Shown: positions 27,921-36,139, counted from the stretch's first letter. The stretch: 64,000 nt of DNA from Lentzea xinjiangensis (GCF_900110955.1 NZ_FOFR01000001.1:666410-730409); one strand, 5' to 3'. The notes: generated from the sequence alone by a model not told the origin. Numbers and translations: made by a program.

Positions 27921-28208
27921 GTACTCGCCGTTCGCGTCGACCTCGCCCACGCCGTACCGCTCAGGGCCCTTCACCTCGTACCCGGACAGCACACAGCGTC
28001 CAGAGTGGACGCGTGGTGCTGCAACGTCGACGAGAAGCCCTGCCCGTAGAAGAACTTGTCACCCAGCACCAGCGCCACGTCGTCGTCACACCGACAGCGG
28101 GTAGTAGATCATCGGCTTGTCTCAGACCGGCGGCAGTTGCTTCGAGACGGCCTGCGTGATCGGGTGCAGGCGCGTCCCGCTGCCGCCGGCCAGGACGATG
28201 CCCTTCAC
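27921..28208 (-). pseudogene. Remnant of glucose-1-phosphate thymidylyltransferase (rmlA)
   Basis: On the minus strand, from the GTG at 28208, the sequence reads [18 protein letters not shown] then [10 protein letters not shown], a stop, and DKPMIYYPLSV. This is the well-known N-terminus of RmlA, with the first stop replacing the Tyr of VYDKP. After a jump of about 70 residues the next frame reads DDVALVLGDKFFYGQGFSSTL, and a third frame reads GYEVKGPERYGVGEVDANGE near 27925-27985. The gene is thus reduced to about 290 bases by at least two internal deletions plus stops and frameshifts, and it is non-functional. No other dTDP-sugar gene lies nearby. Confidence 0.85.
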
Positions 28209-28696
28209 CGGTAGTTCGTGAACTGCAGGGCGATGCCGAAGTCGGAGTTCTTCAACAGTGCGATGACGTCCTGCAGGTGGTCCTTCTTCTTGCCGGACAC
28301 CCGCAGCTGGTCACCCTGGATCTGCGCCTGCACGCCCTTGGGCGCCTCGTCGCGGATCTTCTTGGCGATCTCCTTGGCTTTCTCCGACGAGATGCCCTGC
28401 ACGAGGTTCCCCGTGACCTTGAACACCTTCCCGGACACCGCGGGCTCGCCCACCTCGAACGCCTTCATCGAGATGTTGCGCTTGACCAGCTTCTCCTGGA
28501 AGACGTCGATCGCCGCCTTGCAGCGCTCCTCGGTCTCGGAGGTGAAGGTGATCGCCTCCTCGCCGGCCCAGGCCACCGTGGTGTTGGTGCCCCGGAAGTC
28601 GAAGCGCGTGCTCAGCTCCTTGGCAGCCTGGTTGAGCGCGTTGTCGACCTCCTGCCGGTCCACCTTGCTCACCACGTCGAACGACGGGTCCGCCAC
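28205..28696 (-). CDS. YajQ family cyclic-di-GMP-binding / nucleotide-binding protein
   Basis: 163 residues starting at GTG 28696 ([20 protein letters not shown]) with GGAG upstream. The whole length matches the UPF0234/YajQ family, a two-domain ferredoxin-like fold that binds RNA or nucleotides; in Xanthomonas a homologue binds cyclic di-GMP. A family-typical C-terminus ([12 protein letters not shown]) is present. Its biological role in actinobacteria is unproven. The stop overlaps the start of the rmlA remnant. A c-di-GMP phosphodiesterase-type protein is encoded 8 kb away, without other linkage. Confidence 0.93.
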   Translation of the reverse strand: MADPSFDVVSKVDRQEVDNALNQAAKELSTRFDFRGTNTTVAWAGEEAITFTSETEERCKAAIDVFQEKLVKRNISMKAFEVGEPAVSGKVFKVTGNLVQGISSEKAKEIAKKIRDEAPKGVQAQIQGDQLRVSGKKKDHLQDVIALLKNSDFGIALQFTNYR

Positions 28697-28815
28697 GTCT
28701 TCACTCCTCAACGATCTCGGGGTCACAGCCAGCGTCGATGCTACTGGGGTACCCCGATTTGGGGCTTCCCGAAGGGGTTATGTATTGTTCTCACCGCACC
28801 GTTACGACGGTGTGG

Positions 28816-28896
28816 GGCGGGCTGCCCGAGCGGCCAATGGGAGCGGACTGTAAATCCGTCGCGAAAGCTACAGAGGTTCGAATCCTCTGCCCGCCA
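28816..28896 (+). tRNA. tRNA-Tyr (GTA)
   Basis: Acceptor GGCGGGC (28816-28822) pairs with GCCCGCC (28889-28895), discriminator A. The anticodon loop CTGTAAA gives GTA, closed by GCGGA/TCCGT. A long variable arm and an AGAGG-TTCGAAT-CCTCT T-arm are present. The CCA is not encoded. Confidence 0.95.
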
Positions 28897-28905
28897 CAGC
28901 AGGAC

Positions 28906-28945
28906 CGAAGGCCCTGTGACCAGGAAGCTGGTCACAGGGCCTTCG
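28906..28945 (+). terminator. Terminator after tRNA-Tyr
   Basis: An 18-bp perfect stem (28906-28923 with 28928-28945) with a four-base GAAG loop, ten bases after the tRNA. Confidence 0.85.
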
Positions 28946-29395
28946 TCATGTTCTCTTCCGGCCGCGCTAGTCGCAGTGCGAGGGCACAACGGGCAGAGCG
29001 TGTCCAGGTAGCCGGTGGTCGGCGTCTCGCGACCTGTCAGGACACCGTTGAATGGCAAGCCTGACCGGAACGTTTTGTTGGCACGTAAGGAAAACGGTCA
29101 TCGGTGCAACTCCGTGCCTGTCCTCATGACGTCGTTACCGGTAGTGCGTGCACCGATGCGAATTGATGATGGTTGAGCCGTTGAGCACTGTTGGCCTGGC
29201 AGTGAATCCGGTCCATGCCCCAGACTGTCCGGGATCGAAGTTGGTCAGCGCTCGCCCGCGGTTGCCGCTGCGGGGGGCGCGTTGTGGTTTCAGAACGAGG
29301 AAGGCCGAGTCACCTGCGCAGGTCCGACGACCCGCGCAGCTCGTCCACCGTCCAGCCGGGTGGTGGTCCAGAGATCTGATGTGAAGGGATGTCCG
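28946..29395. other. Intergenic region downstream of tRNA-Tyr, no gene seen
   Basis: About 450 bases with mixed composition and no convincing gene. A 10-bp inverted repeat CATCGGTGCA (29099-29108) / TGCACCGATG (29149-29158) flanks a 40-base centre. Open frames here lack ribosome-binding sites and family resemblance. No integrase, direct repeat of the tRNA end or transposase remnant was found. Confidence 0.5.
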
Positions 29396-29707
29396 GTGAT
29401 CTGCGGTAAGAACGGCGCTGATGCGCGCCCTCGTGGCGACTGGCCCGGAGCGGTCGTCGTCCTGGGGGACGTCGCTGCCGAGGTGGGCTTGGTACTCGCC
29501 GGAGTCCAGGTGACGACTGCTTCGGTGCTGGTCGCGGGCGCGACCGCTACTGGGGTGATCGGTTATCGGCTGCTGTCGGCCGGACCGCTGCCGCGGTTCG
29601 TGCGCGCCCCTCAGGACAACTCCGCCCAACTGGCGGCCTCGATGCCGGGTGGCGGAGCGGTCGTGCCCTTCAACCGCGGGGAGAACGCCGGCGATGGCGC
29701 GCCCTGA
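29396..29707 (+). CDS. Small membrane protein overlapping the XRE regulator
   Basis: 103 residues from a GTG with AAGGGA six bases upstream. The middle (about residues 18-58) is strongly hydrophobic (AVVVLGDVAAEVGLVLAGVQ and TTASVLVAGATATGVIGY), enough for one or two membrane helices, followed by a hydrophilic tail. The 3' end overlaps the next gene by 14 bases, suggesting translational coupling. No family recognised. The G/C-rich third positions support coding. Confidence 0.5.
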   Translation: MICGKNGADARPRGDWPGAVVVLGDVAAEVGLVLAGVQVTTASVLVAGATATGVIGYRLLSAGPLPRFVRAPQDNSAQLAASMPGGGAVVPFNRGENAGDGAP

Positions 29708-30797
29708 GGCCGAGATCGATGGCAGCACGCCGGAGGGCGACTTCGCCCTCCGGCTGCGCGCCCTGCGGGACAAGGCGCGGCTGGACTACCGCGCGATGGA
29801 GAAGCTCGTGCACTTCGCGTCCTCGACGCTGAGCAAGGCCGCGTCGGGCAACGGGTTGCCGACGCTCGAGGTGACGTTGGCCTACGTCAGGGCGTGCGGC
29901 GGCGACGAGCAGGAGTGGGAAGCCCGATGGCATGAGTTGCGCAGGACCGCGGGCCGGGGTCCGCGTGCGGTGAAGGGCGCCGTTCCGTCACAGCGCGACG
30001 CTGAGGGCGAGCAGAGGACCGGGACGGAGAAGTCACCCGATCGAGGCGACGGGTCGGAGCACGCGAACGAGCCGGACCCGGAGTTACCGAGAATCCCCGA
30101 GCAGGTGACGGGTGACCAGATCGCCGATCAGGCACTGGGCGGGGGGACTGCCAAGACACCGGATCCCGAGGCGACCGACCGGATTCCGCGGACCGGTCTC
30201 CCCGCTGAGGTGAGTGCGGTGCCGAGAGGTCCCCTCCTGGAGGAACCCCGTCGTCAAGGGACGCACCGCGCCGTGCAGCAGTCGCCGAGGCGCGCTTCGG
30301 CGTGGGTCGTTGTCGTCTTGATCTTGCTCAACCTCTCGTCGCTCGCCGCGCTCGCGTTCTCGGACGAGGACCGGGAGCCGGCGGCGCAGAGTTCGACGGC
30401 TACGACCACGGTGGCGACCTCGATCCAGTCCTTCGAGATCGCGGAGCTGGAAGAACCTCCGATCGTCCTCAAGGCCGGGGCGAAGGAGATCCGGTGGGTT
30501 GACCTGCGGAACCCGAATGCCACCGATCTGGTCGTGATCGAGCTGATCGCTCAGGTGAAGGTTCCCGCGGATGACTCGGTCACCTCCTCTCGGAGCTGTT
30601 CGGCCGAAGTGTTGAAGATTTCCAACCTGCAGTACTTCCCCTATCGGATCGACGCACGCGGGACCACGCGAGTCGGCTTCGAGTTCGAGGTTTCGGCGCG
30701 GCTTCCCGAAGGGTGTGAAGGCCGGGCTGTTCCCATCGCCTATGCGGGTAAGGCGATACAGGGCACCGTCGTCGAGGGAAAGCTTCACGTCCGGTGA
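29694..30797 (+). CDS. Membrane-anchored XRE-type helix-turn-helix protein
   Basis: 367 residues. Residues 15-85 form an XRE-like HTH domain of the actinobacterial type (ALRDKARLDYRAMEKLVHFA, SSTLSKAASGNGLPTLEVTL). A polar Glu/Pro-rich linker follows to about residue 200, then a single membrane helix (ASAWVVVVLILLNLSSLAAL, about residues 201-225). The outer part (about 245-367) looks like a beta-rich domain with two cysteines (SCSAEVL and EGCEGR) that may form a disulfide. The layout suggests a one-component sensor with DNA-binding inside and sensing outside (inference). Ends at a good terminator. Confidence 0.75.
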   Translation: MARPEAEIDGSTPEGDFALRLRALRDKARLDYRAMEKLVHFASSTLSKAASGNGLPTLEVTLAYVRACGGDEQEWEARWHELRRTAGRGPRAVKGAVPSQRDAEGEQRTGTEKSPDRGDGSEHANEPDPELPRIPEQVTGDQIADQALGGGTAKTPDPEATDRIPRTGLPAEVSAVPRGPLLEEPRRQGTHRAVQQSPRRASAWVVVVLILLNLSSLAALAFSDEDREPAAQSSTATTTVATSIQSFEIAELEEPPIVLKAGAKEIRWVDLRNPNATDLVVIELIAQVKVPADDSVTSSRSCSAEVLKISNLQYFPYRIDARGTTRVGFEFEVSARLPEGCEGRAVPIAYAGKAIQGTVVEGKLHVR

Positions 30798-30817
30798 AAA
30801 ACTGACCCGAACGCGGA

Positions 30818-30858
30818 AAAAGGGGTGCCGCCCGGTCAGCGGGGGTGGCACCCCTTTT
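30818..30858 (+). terminator. Intrinsic terminator after the XRE gene
   Basis: AAAAGGGGTGCC (30818-30829) pairs with GGCACCCCTTTT (30847-30858), 12 bp, ending in a short T run. Confidence 0.85.
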
Positions 30859-30891
30859 GTTCTTCGCGTCGTGTCTTAACGTTCTCTTAAG

Positions 30892-30920
30892 TTGACGCTG
30901 GGTGAGGGCCGGTGTTGCGT
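30892..30920 (+). promoter_or_regulatory. Possible promoter of the candidate RNA
   Basis: TTGACG -35 (30892-30897), 17-base spacer, TTGCGT as a weak -10 (30915-30920). The -35 is good, the -10 poor. Confidence 0.35.
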
Positions 30921-30926
30921 TTCGCT

Positions 30927-31201
30927 TGAGGTGTCTCACCAGATGGAGTGAGAAGTGCGCGACAGCAGGACGAGTTTTTTCGGCGAGGCTCACTGTCGTT
31001 GCAGCTCAGAGTGGGTGTGTCGGGTTGATGACGAAACAACCCGCGTAGTCCAGGACTTGCTACTCGGGGGTCGGCACCCTCATCCTTGTGAAGCGCTCGC
31101 CGGGTCACTCCTGGGGGGCACCCGCAGCTCAGGTCAGTGACTCGGCCGACTCGGGTTTTCGGTGGGATCTCTGCGGCAACAGAGGTCCCACCTTCTTTTT
31201 T
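30927..31201 (+). ncRNA. Candidate structured non-coding RNA or leader
   Basis: About 275 bases without a plausible gene but with a series of stable hairpins: TCTCAC/GTGAGA near 30934-30953, GGGTTG (31022-31027) with CAACCC (31037-31042), GGGTCACT (31102-31109) with AGTGACTC (31136-31143) extended by CCTG/CAGG, and finally an intrinsic terminator with a TTCTTTTTT tract. A possible promoter lies upstream. A T-rich intrinsic terminator is rare in this window and here does not end any open frame. It could be a stand-alone small RNA (6S- or Ms1-like size) or a terminated leader for the PP2C-like gene 270 bases downstream. No known family recognised. Confidence 0.45.
31161..31201 (+). terminator. 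Strong intrinsic terminator
   Basis: GGTGGGATCTCTG (31161-31173) pairs with CAGAGGTCCCACC (31180-31192), 13 bp with one wobble, loop CGGCAA, followed by TTCTTTTTT. It is one of the two most canonical rho-independent terminators in the window, but no gene ends before it. Confidence 0.85.
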
Positions 31202-31473
31202 CCAACTTCGTCCAACGTTGGATTGGGTGACGCCGAAGGTATTCCGCCGTGGCTGGAATTGTTACACCTGCGGGCGTGTTTCAAGGGTATCGCCTTGAAG
31301 TATTAGCCCGTCCGGGTGATGGACATATCATGGACATTGCTTTTCAAGACTTTGTGGATCGCTGTGCGTCCATCCGGTCACCGGTGGGAGGAGCAGAATT
31401 CCGCCTCGCGAAGCGGCAGACGTCTGACAAACTGTCCCTCAGCTCACATTCGCAGGTGATCGAGGGGAGCGCA

Positions 31474-32151
31474 GTGCGCACGCAGATGGCCACCGAGGCG
31501 GGCCGGACGACGGTGCCGAGCCAGGACCGCGCCCTGGTCGGGCCGAACCTGCTCGCCGTGCTCGACGGCGTGACGGCGGAACCGGAGACCGGGTGCGGGC
31601 ACGGTGTCGGCTGGTTCGCCGACCAGCTCGCCGCGGAACTGCTGCGGTGTGCGCACCTCGATCCCGCTCCGGCATTGGCGCAGGCCATTACGCAGACCCG
31701 TGAGCTGCACTCCGGCGGGTGCGACCTCGGTCATCCGGACAGCCCGAGTGCGGCCGTCGGGCTCGTGCAGGTCAAGGACGACGTGCTGCGCTATCTGGTG
31801 CTGGGTGACGTCACGGTCGTGATCGACACCAAGCGGGAGCTGCACGTTGTGAGCGATACGCGCACCAAGCGCACGGCCGGTGCGGATCCGGCGGATGTCG
31901 AGCACGCGCTTGTCGGTGTCATTCCTCTGCAAGAGGTGCGGCGGGTTGCGATCCTTTCCGATGGCGCGGCACGTGCCGTCGACCTGTTTCGCCTTTTCGA
32001 TTGGCCCAAGGCGCTCGAGCTGATGGCGGCGAACGGGCCGGACGACCTCATCCGCAGGATGCGCGCCGTCGAGAAAGAGGACGCCAAGGCCGTTGAGTGG
32101 CCGCGCGAGAAGGTTTCCGACGACGCGACTGTCGTGTACCTCGACCGGTAA
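31474..32151 (+). CDS. PP2C-like serine/threonine phosphatase family protein
   Basis: 225 residues from GTG 31474 with GAGGGGAG upstream (an ATG four codons later is also possible). PP2C metal-binding motifs are visible: QDR at 17-19, LDGV with Asp31, LSDGAARAVDLF with Asp163, and DDATVVYLDR with Asp216-Asp217. The protein is shorter than typical PP2C domains (about 240-250) and has little sequence between motifs, so it may be a small active phosphatase or a degenerate sensor. No kinase or sigma-factor partner lies nearby. Confidence 0.7.
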   Translation: MRTQMATEAGRTTVPSQDRALVGPNLLAVLDGVTAEPETGCGHGVGWFADQLAAELLRCAHLDPAPALAQAITQTRELHSGGCDLGHPDSPSAAVGLVQVKDDVLRYLVLGDVTVVIDTKRELHVVSDTRTKRTAGADPADVEHALVGVIPLQEVRRVAILSDGAARAVDLFRLFDWPKALELMAANGPDDLIRRMRAVEKEDAKAVEWPREKVSDDATVVYLDR

Positions 32152-32166
32152 CGCGATGAAGCGCGC

Positions 32167-32520
32167 TCAGTGCTTGGGCGCGGGTTCCACGCCTCGGCGC
32201 CGCGCGATCGAGCGCATGTTGGCCTCGCCCCAGTCGCCCAACGGCAGAAGCGCCTCGTTCAGCCGTACCCCCAAGGGCGTCAACGAGTACTCGACGCGTG
32301 GTGGCACCTCGTGGAACACCTCGCGGTGCACGATCTCGTCTGCCTCCATCTCGCGCAGCACCTGGATGAGCATCTTCTCGCTGATGCCCGACACCGATCG
32401 GCGCAGCTCGCCCGTGCGCATCGGGCCGTGGTGCAGGGCCCACAGGATCAGCGCCTTCCAGCGGCCGCCGATCACGTCGATGGCCGCGTCCAGGCCGCAC
32501 GAGTAGCTTCTTGGCTTCAT
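32167..32520 (-). CDS. HxlR family transcriptional regulator
   Basis: 117 residues, the standard HxlR length. The N-terminal CGLDAAIDVIGGRWKALILW, with Cys8 near the start, and the winged helix GELRRSVSGISEKMLIQVLREME match the family. HxlR proteins often sense redox or aldehyde stress through that N-terminal cysteine. It is divergent from an oxidoreductase operon (32603-34663), with a palindromic operator in the 82-base gap; it most likely controls that operon and itself. Confidence 0.93.
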   Translation of the reverse strand: MKPRSYSCGLDAAIDVIGGRWKALILWALHHGPMRTGELRRSVSGISEKMLIQVLREMEADEIVHREVFHEVPPRVEYSLTPLGVRLNEALLPLGDWGEANMRSIARRRGVEPAPKH

Positions 32521-32543
32521 GCTGGATCCTTACCAATTGGTGG

Positions 32544-32566
32544 GTACCTGACAAAATAGTAGGTAC
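32544..32566. promoter_or_regulatory. HxlR operator
   Basis: GTACCT and AGGTAC, six bases each, are separated by 11 A/T-rich bases (32550-32560). The site lies midway between hxlR and the divergent operon. Size, symmetry and A/T-rich spacer resemble known HxlR-family operators. Confidence 0.65.
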
Positions 32567-32602
32567 TTGTCGCTTCGGCGGTGTCGAACCAGCATTGCCG
32601 AC

Positions 32603-33424
32603 ATGGGGATCAAGAAGACCGTGAGCGTGCTGGGCCTCGGCCGGATGGGCAGCGCGCTCGCCAGGGCCCTTGGTGAAAAGGGCTATGAGGTGTTGGTGTG
32701 GAACAGGTCCGCGGACAAGGCGACGCCGCCGGGCGCGAGGAGGGTCGGCACGCCCGAAGAGGCGTTCGAGGCGGATGTCGTGGTCACGTGCCTGACCAGC
32801 TACGAAGTGCAACGGCCGTTGCTGAGCAAGAACATCAAGGTGCTCGTCAACCTCACCTCCGGCACGCCGGAGGAGGCTCGTGAGACCGCGAAGTGGGCCG
32901 AGGACAACGGGGTCGAGTACGTCGACGGCGTGATCATGGCCGTACCGCAGCAGATCGGCACGCCGGGTGCGCGGATCTTCTTCAGCGGCAACGGGAACCA
33001 CCACGTGCTCGACGCGTTCGGCGAGCCGGTGCACGTCGGGGAGGACGCCGGGCTCCCCGCGCTGTACGACCTCGCGCTGCTCGGCATCATGTGGGCGACC
33101 TTCGGCGGTTACCTGCAGGCGGTCGCGCTCATGGGCACCGAGGGCATCACGCCGGAGAAGTTCACGCCGATGGTGGCGGCGTGGCTGACCGAGCTCGGCA
33201 CGATGCTGCCCGCGTTGGGAGAAGAGACCCGGCACCGCGACTACGAGACCGACGTGTCCGCTTTGGACATCAACGTGTCCGGGTTGCGGATGCTCATGGA
33301 AGCGAACGCGCAGCAGGGCCTCGACACCGCACTGCCCCGAGCGCTGCACGACCTGTACGAACGCGCGCAGCTCAAGGGCCACGGCACGCACAGCATCGCG
33401 AGCGTCATCGAGGTGATCCGGTGA
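32603..33424 (+). CDS. NADP(H)-binding imine-reductase-like / beta-hydroxyacid-dehydrogenase-family protein
   Basis: 273 residues from ATG 32603. The N-terminal Rossmann domain has GLGRMG at residues 11-16 and VWNRS after beta-2, typical of NADP-binding members. The helical C-terminal domain contains [16 protein letters not shown], with the Asp found at the catalytic position of many imine reductases. It might reduce cyclic imines or a related carbonyl compound. The next gene starts inside its stop codon. A damaged paralogue is at 44392. Confidence 0.87.
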   Translation: MGIKKTVSVLGLGRMGSALARALGEKGYEVLVWNRSADKATPPGARRVGTPEEAFEADVVVTCLTSYEVQRPLLSKNIKVLVNLTSGTPEEARETAKWAEDNGVEYVDGVIMAVPQQIGTPGARIFFSGNGNHHVLDAFGEPVHVGEDAGLPALYDLALLGIMWATFGGYLQAVALMGTEGITPEKFTPMVAAWLTELGTMLPALGEETRHRDYETDVSALDINVSGLRMLMEANAQQGLDTALPRALHDLYERAQLKGHGTHSIASVIEVIR

Positions 33425-34155
33425 GGTACCAGGGGAAGAAGGCCGTCGTCACCGGAGGCACGCACGGCATGGGCCGCGCGGTGGTGGACAAGCTGGTCGA
33501 GGGCGGTGCCGAAGTGCTGCTGACCGGGCGCACGACGGAGAAGGCCGAGGGCGTCAAGGCGCACGTCATCGCCTCCGACGCGGCGAACCTCGACGACGTC
33601 GTCCGGCTCGGGCGGGAGGTCCGCGAGCGGCTGGGCGACATCGACCTGCTCTTCGTCAACGTCGGCTACGCGACGCTGCACGAGGCCCATGAGGTCACCG
33701 AGGACGACTACGACCGCACGTTCGACGTCAACACCAAGGGCGCGTTCTTCACCGCGCAGCAGCTCGCGCCGTTGATCAGGGAGGGCGGCTCGATCGTCTT
33801 CACCACGTCGATCGCGCAGACCGGCGGCGCGAAGGGCATGAGCGTCTACTCGGGCGCGAAGGCGGCGGTGCGGTCGTTCGGCAGGTCGTTCGCGGCGGAG
33901 CTGGCGCCCAGGAACATCCGGGTCAACGTGGTCAGCCCCGGCTTCATCGACACGCCGTCGATGGGCGTGACCGGTGTGCCGCAGGAGGTTCTCGACGCGT
34001 TCAAGCAGGAGGGCGACGAGATCACGCCGCTCAAGCGCCACGGCACGATGGACGAAGTCGCCGACGCGGTGCTCTTCCTGGCGTTCGACGCCACCTTCAC
34101 GACCGGCGCCGACCTGGCCGTGGACGGCGGTCTCGGGCAAGGCCTGAGCGTCTAG
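33421..34155 (+). CDS. Short-chain dehydrogenase/reductase (SDR)
   Basis: 244 residues, a classical SDR. GTG start overlaps the stop of the preceding gene by four bases. The cofactor loop TGGTHGMG is near residue 11. The catalytic Ser lies in FTTSIAQTG and the YxxxK motif in [12 protein letters not shown] near residue 143. TGR after beta-2 suggests NADPH use. Substrate unknown. Second gene of the HxlR-linked operon. Confidence 0.92.
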   Translation: MRYQGKKAVVTGGTHGMGRAVVDKLVEGGAEVLLTGRTTEKAEGVKAHVIASDAANLDDVVRLGREVRERLGDIDLLFVNVGYATLHEAHEVTEDDYDRTFDVNTKGAFFTAQQLAPLIREGGSIVFTTSIAQTGGAKGMSVYSGAKAAVRSFGRSFAAELAPRNIRVNVVSPGFIDTPSMGVTGVPQEVLDAFKQEGDEITPLKRHGTMDEVADAVLFLAFDATFTTGADLAVDGGLGQGLSV

Positions 34156-34234
34156 GAAAACTTCTTCGGACGACCTGTCACATCCACGTCCTCCGCCGGG
34201 TCGACCGGGCAGAAGACGAGACAGGAGGACGAAG

Positions 34235-34663
34235 ATGAGGATCGCCAACCCGGTGATGTCGGTGCCCGGCGCGATGCAGGCCATGCTCGACCTGTCCCGG
34301 GCCGCGGCCGCGACGGGCCTGGACGAGAGCCTCGTGGAGCTGATCTGCCTGCGGGTCAGCATCATGAACGGCTGCGGAACCTGCATCGACTACCACACCA
34401 AGCTGTTGCGCAAGGCGGACGTGCCGGACGAGCGGGTCTACGCCGTCGCCGGCTGGCGGGACGTCCCGTACTACACCGACGCGGAGAAGGCGGCGTTCGC
34501 GCTCGCCGAGGAGATGACGCACGTGCACGTCAGCGACGACGTGTGGAACGAGGCGGCGAAGCACTGGAGCGAGCAGGAGCTGGCGGGGCTGATGCTGGCG
34601 ATCTGCGCGATCAACACGTGGAACCGGCTCAACGTCGCCTCGCAGCAGCGGGTGTCCGCTTAA
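34235..34663 (+). CDS. Carboxymuconolactone decarboxylase / AhpD-like protein
   Basis: 142 residues with the AhpD core motif Cys47-x2-Cys50-x3-His54 (MNGCGTCIDYHTK), the redox-active disulfide and proton relay of alkylhydroperoxidase-like proteins. The start ATG follows GGAGGA. It is the third gene of the HxlR-linked operon and fits a role in peroxide or electrophile stress. An 80-base gap from the SDR gene might hold a separate signal, but no promoter was recognised. Confidence 0.92.
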   Translation: MRIANPVMSVPGAMQAMLDLSRAAAATGLDESLVELICLRVSIMNGCGTCIDYHTKLLRKADVPDERVYAVAGWRDVPYYTDAEKAAFALAEEMTHVHVSDDVWNEAAKHWSEQELAGLMLAICAINTWNRLNVASQQRVSA

Positions 34664-34682
34664 GACAGTCGCGGAAGACAGA

Positions 34683-34726
34683 GAGACCGGCGCGCAAGAG
34701 CTTCCTCTCTCTTGCGTGCCGGTCTC
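34683..34726. terminator. Terminator after the HxlR-linked operon
   Basis: An 18-base stem (34683-34700 with 34709-34726, one wobble) and an eight-base pyrimidine loop. It also lies downstream of the convergent small gene at 34785-35021. Confidence 0.8.
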
Positions 34727-34784
34727 CGCGCGCAGCATACCCCATGTCGAACAAATGTTCGATCATCGGTCGGCGGCGCGCCGA

Positions 34785-35021
34785 TCAACTGGCGGCCAGT
34801 GCGGCGCGGCCGTCGTCGGTCAGTTCGGCGCAGACGCGCCGGCCGAAACTCGTCGGCCTGGTGGGCCGTAGCAGGCCGGCGTGCACGAGGTCGTGCGTCG
34901 CCATCTGGTCGCAGCAGGGCAATCCGTCGACGTACAGCTCGGGCTCCGTTCCGCCCGTCACCTCCGCACGTCCCGCGGCGACGGCCCGCAGCATTGCCCT
35001 CGCTCTGCCGTTGAGTTCCAT
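34785..35021 (-). CDS. Small conserved hypothetical protein, possible winged helix
   Basis: 78 residues (MELNGRARAMLRAVAAGRAE). The pattern VDGLPCCDQMATHDLVHAGL followed by a C-terminal AELTDDGRAAL resembles short actinobacterial proteins of winged-helix type that lack a known role. The ATG start has a G-rich upstream stretch. It is convergent with the AhpD-like gene and divergent from the phzF-like gene. Confidence 0.65.
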   Translation of the reverse strand: MELNGRARAMLRAVAAGRAEVTGGTEPELYVDGLPCCDQMATHDLVHAGLLRPTRPTSFGRRVCAELTDDGRAALAAS

Positions 35022-35229
35022 CTCGACCCCCCAGGTGTGGTGTCCGATTCGCTACCCCTTTGTCGAAATAGAGGCCGGACTCGTTCCACAAGTACGGTGC
35101 CGTCGAGTGTTCTTCCCATGTGCGAACGGCCAGATCATGTCCCACCGCGCCGGTCGGGGCGCGAAGACACGCCGGGAGCCGGGTGGAGTGCGGATCCGCT
35201 CGCCGTCCGGACGTGGCAGGGTCGGGTCC

Positions 35230-35982
35230 GTGGAGATCTACGTGGTCGACTCGTTCACCGACACGCCCTTCGCGGGCAACCCGGCCGGCGTCGTGCTGCT
35301 GACCGAGCCCCGCGACGACGCCTGGATGCAGAACGTCGCGGCCGAGATGAAGCACGCCGAAACGGCGTTCGTCACCCCCGACAACCACCTCCGCTGGTTC
35401 ACGCCCGAGGTCGAGGTCGACCTTTGCGGACACGCCACCCTCGCGGCCGCTCATGTGCTAGGCGGGGCGCAGGAGTTCACCACGCGTAGCGGAGTCCTCA
35501 CGTGCGTGCCCGACGACGGGTGGATCCGGATGGACTTCCCGGCGGACCCGCCGAAGTTGACTGACCCGCCAATCGGACTAGCGGAAGCGCTGCCACATGC
35601 GACGATCAAGTCCGTGGTGCGTGGCCGCTTCGACTACCTGATCGAGTTGGCGAGCGCGGAGGAAGTCCGTTCCCTGCGACCCGATGTCCAAGGACTGACA
35701 CAGATTCCGTCACGGGGAGTAATCGTCACGGCGGCCGGTGACGGCGACGCGGACGTGGTGAGCCGCTGCTTCTACCCCGCTGTGGGCATCCCCGAGGACC
35801 CCGTCACCGGTTCGGCCCACTGCACGCTTGCGTCCTATTGGGTGCCCCGGCTCCAGCGCGCTGACCTGCTGGCGGAGCAGGCGTCGCCGCGCGGCGGGTT
35901 CGTCAGGGCGACCCTCGCCCAAGATCGCGTGCTGCTCTCGGGGCAGGCCGTGACGGTGCTCCACGGGCGTCTCAACGTCTAA
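35230..35982 (+). CDS. PhzF family isomerase/epimerase-like protein
   Basis: 250 residues from a GTG at 35230 (MEIYVVDSFTDTPFAGNPAG). The PhzF catalytic glutamate is Glu44 in KHAETAFV, and LCGHATLAAAHVL and the second-half GSAHCTLASYW segment are conserved. PhzF enzymes isomerise dihydro-compounds, but most family members, including this one, have no known substrate and there is no phenazine cluster here. The C-terminus is slightly shorter than the usual 260-290 residues. Confidence 0.9.
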   Translation: MEIYVVDSFTDTPFAGNPAGVVLLTEPRDDAWMQNVAAEMKHAETAFVTPDNHLRWFTPEVEVDLCGHATLAAAHVLGGAQEFTTRSGVLTCVPDDGWIRMDFPADPPKLTDPPIGLAEALPHATIKSVVRGRFDYLIELASAEEVRSLRPDVQGLTQIPSRGVIVTAAGDGDADVVSRCFYPAVGIPEDPVTGSAHCTLASYWVPRLQRADLLAEQASPRGGFVRATLAQDRVLLSGQAVTVLHGRLNV

Positions 35983-36139
35983 CCACGTCTGGGTGAACCG
36001 ACGTCACTACACGTGCTCGACCTGCCATTTCGTCCCCCGAGCGGGGTACATTAGTGCCCCTGGAGGGGTCCTGATCGCCAAGCACGGGACCCCTCAGTCA
36101 CGCCTAGAGGTCCCCCACCCAGGCCGACGAGGAGGCTGG

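Noticed and set aside
26007-27992. Minus-strand open frame beginning with an RmlA-like segment
   Set aside because: Only its first about 20 codons derive from the rmlA remnant; the rest is antisense to htpX and the nuo-like genes and has no similarity.
28741-29058. Minus-strand open frame across tRNA-Tyr and its terminator
   Set aside because: It runs through the tRNA and the hairpin, has no ribosome-binding site and no similarity.
28816-29395. Possible integrated element at tRNA-Tyr
   Set aside because: No integrase, no repeat of the tRNA 3' end and no phage or plasmid genes; only a short inverted repeat was seen.
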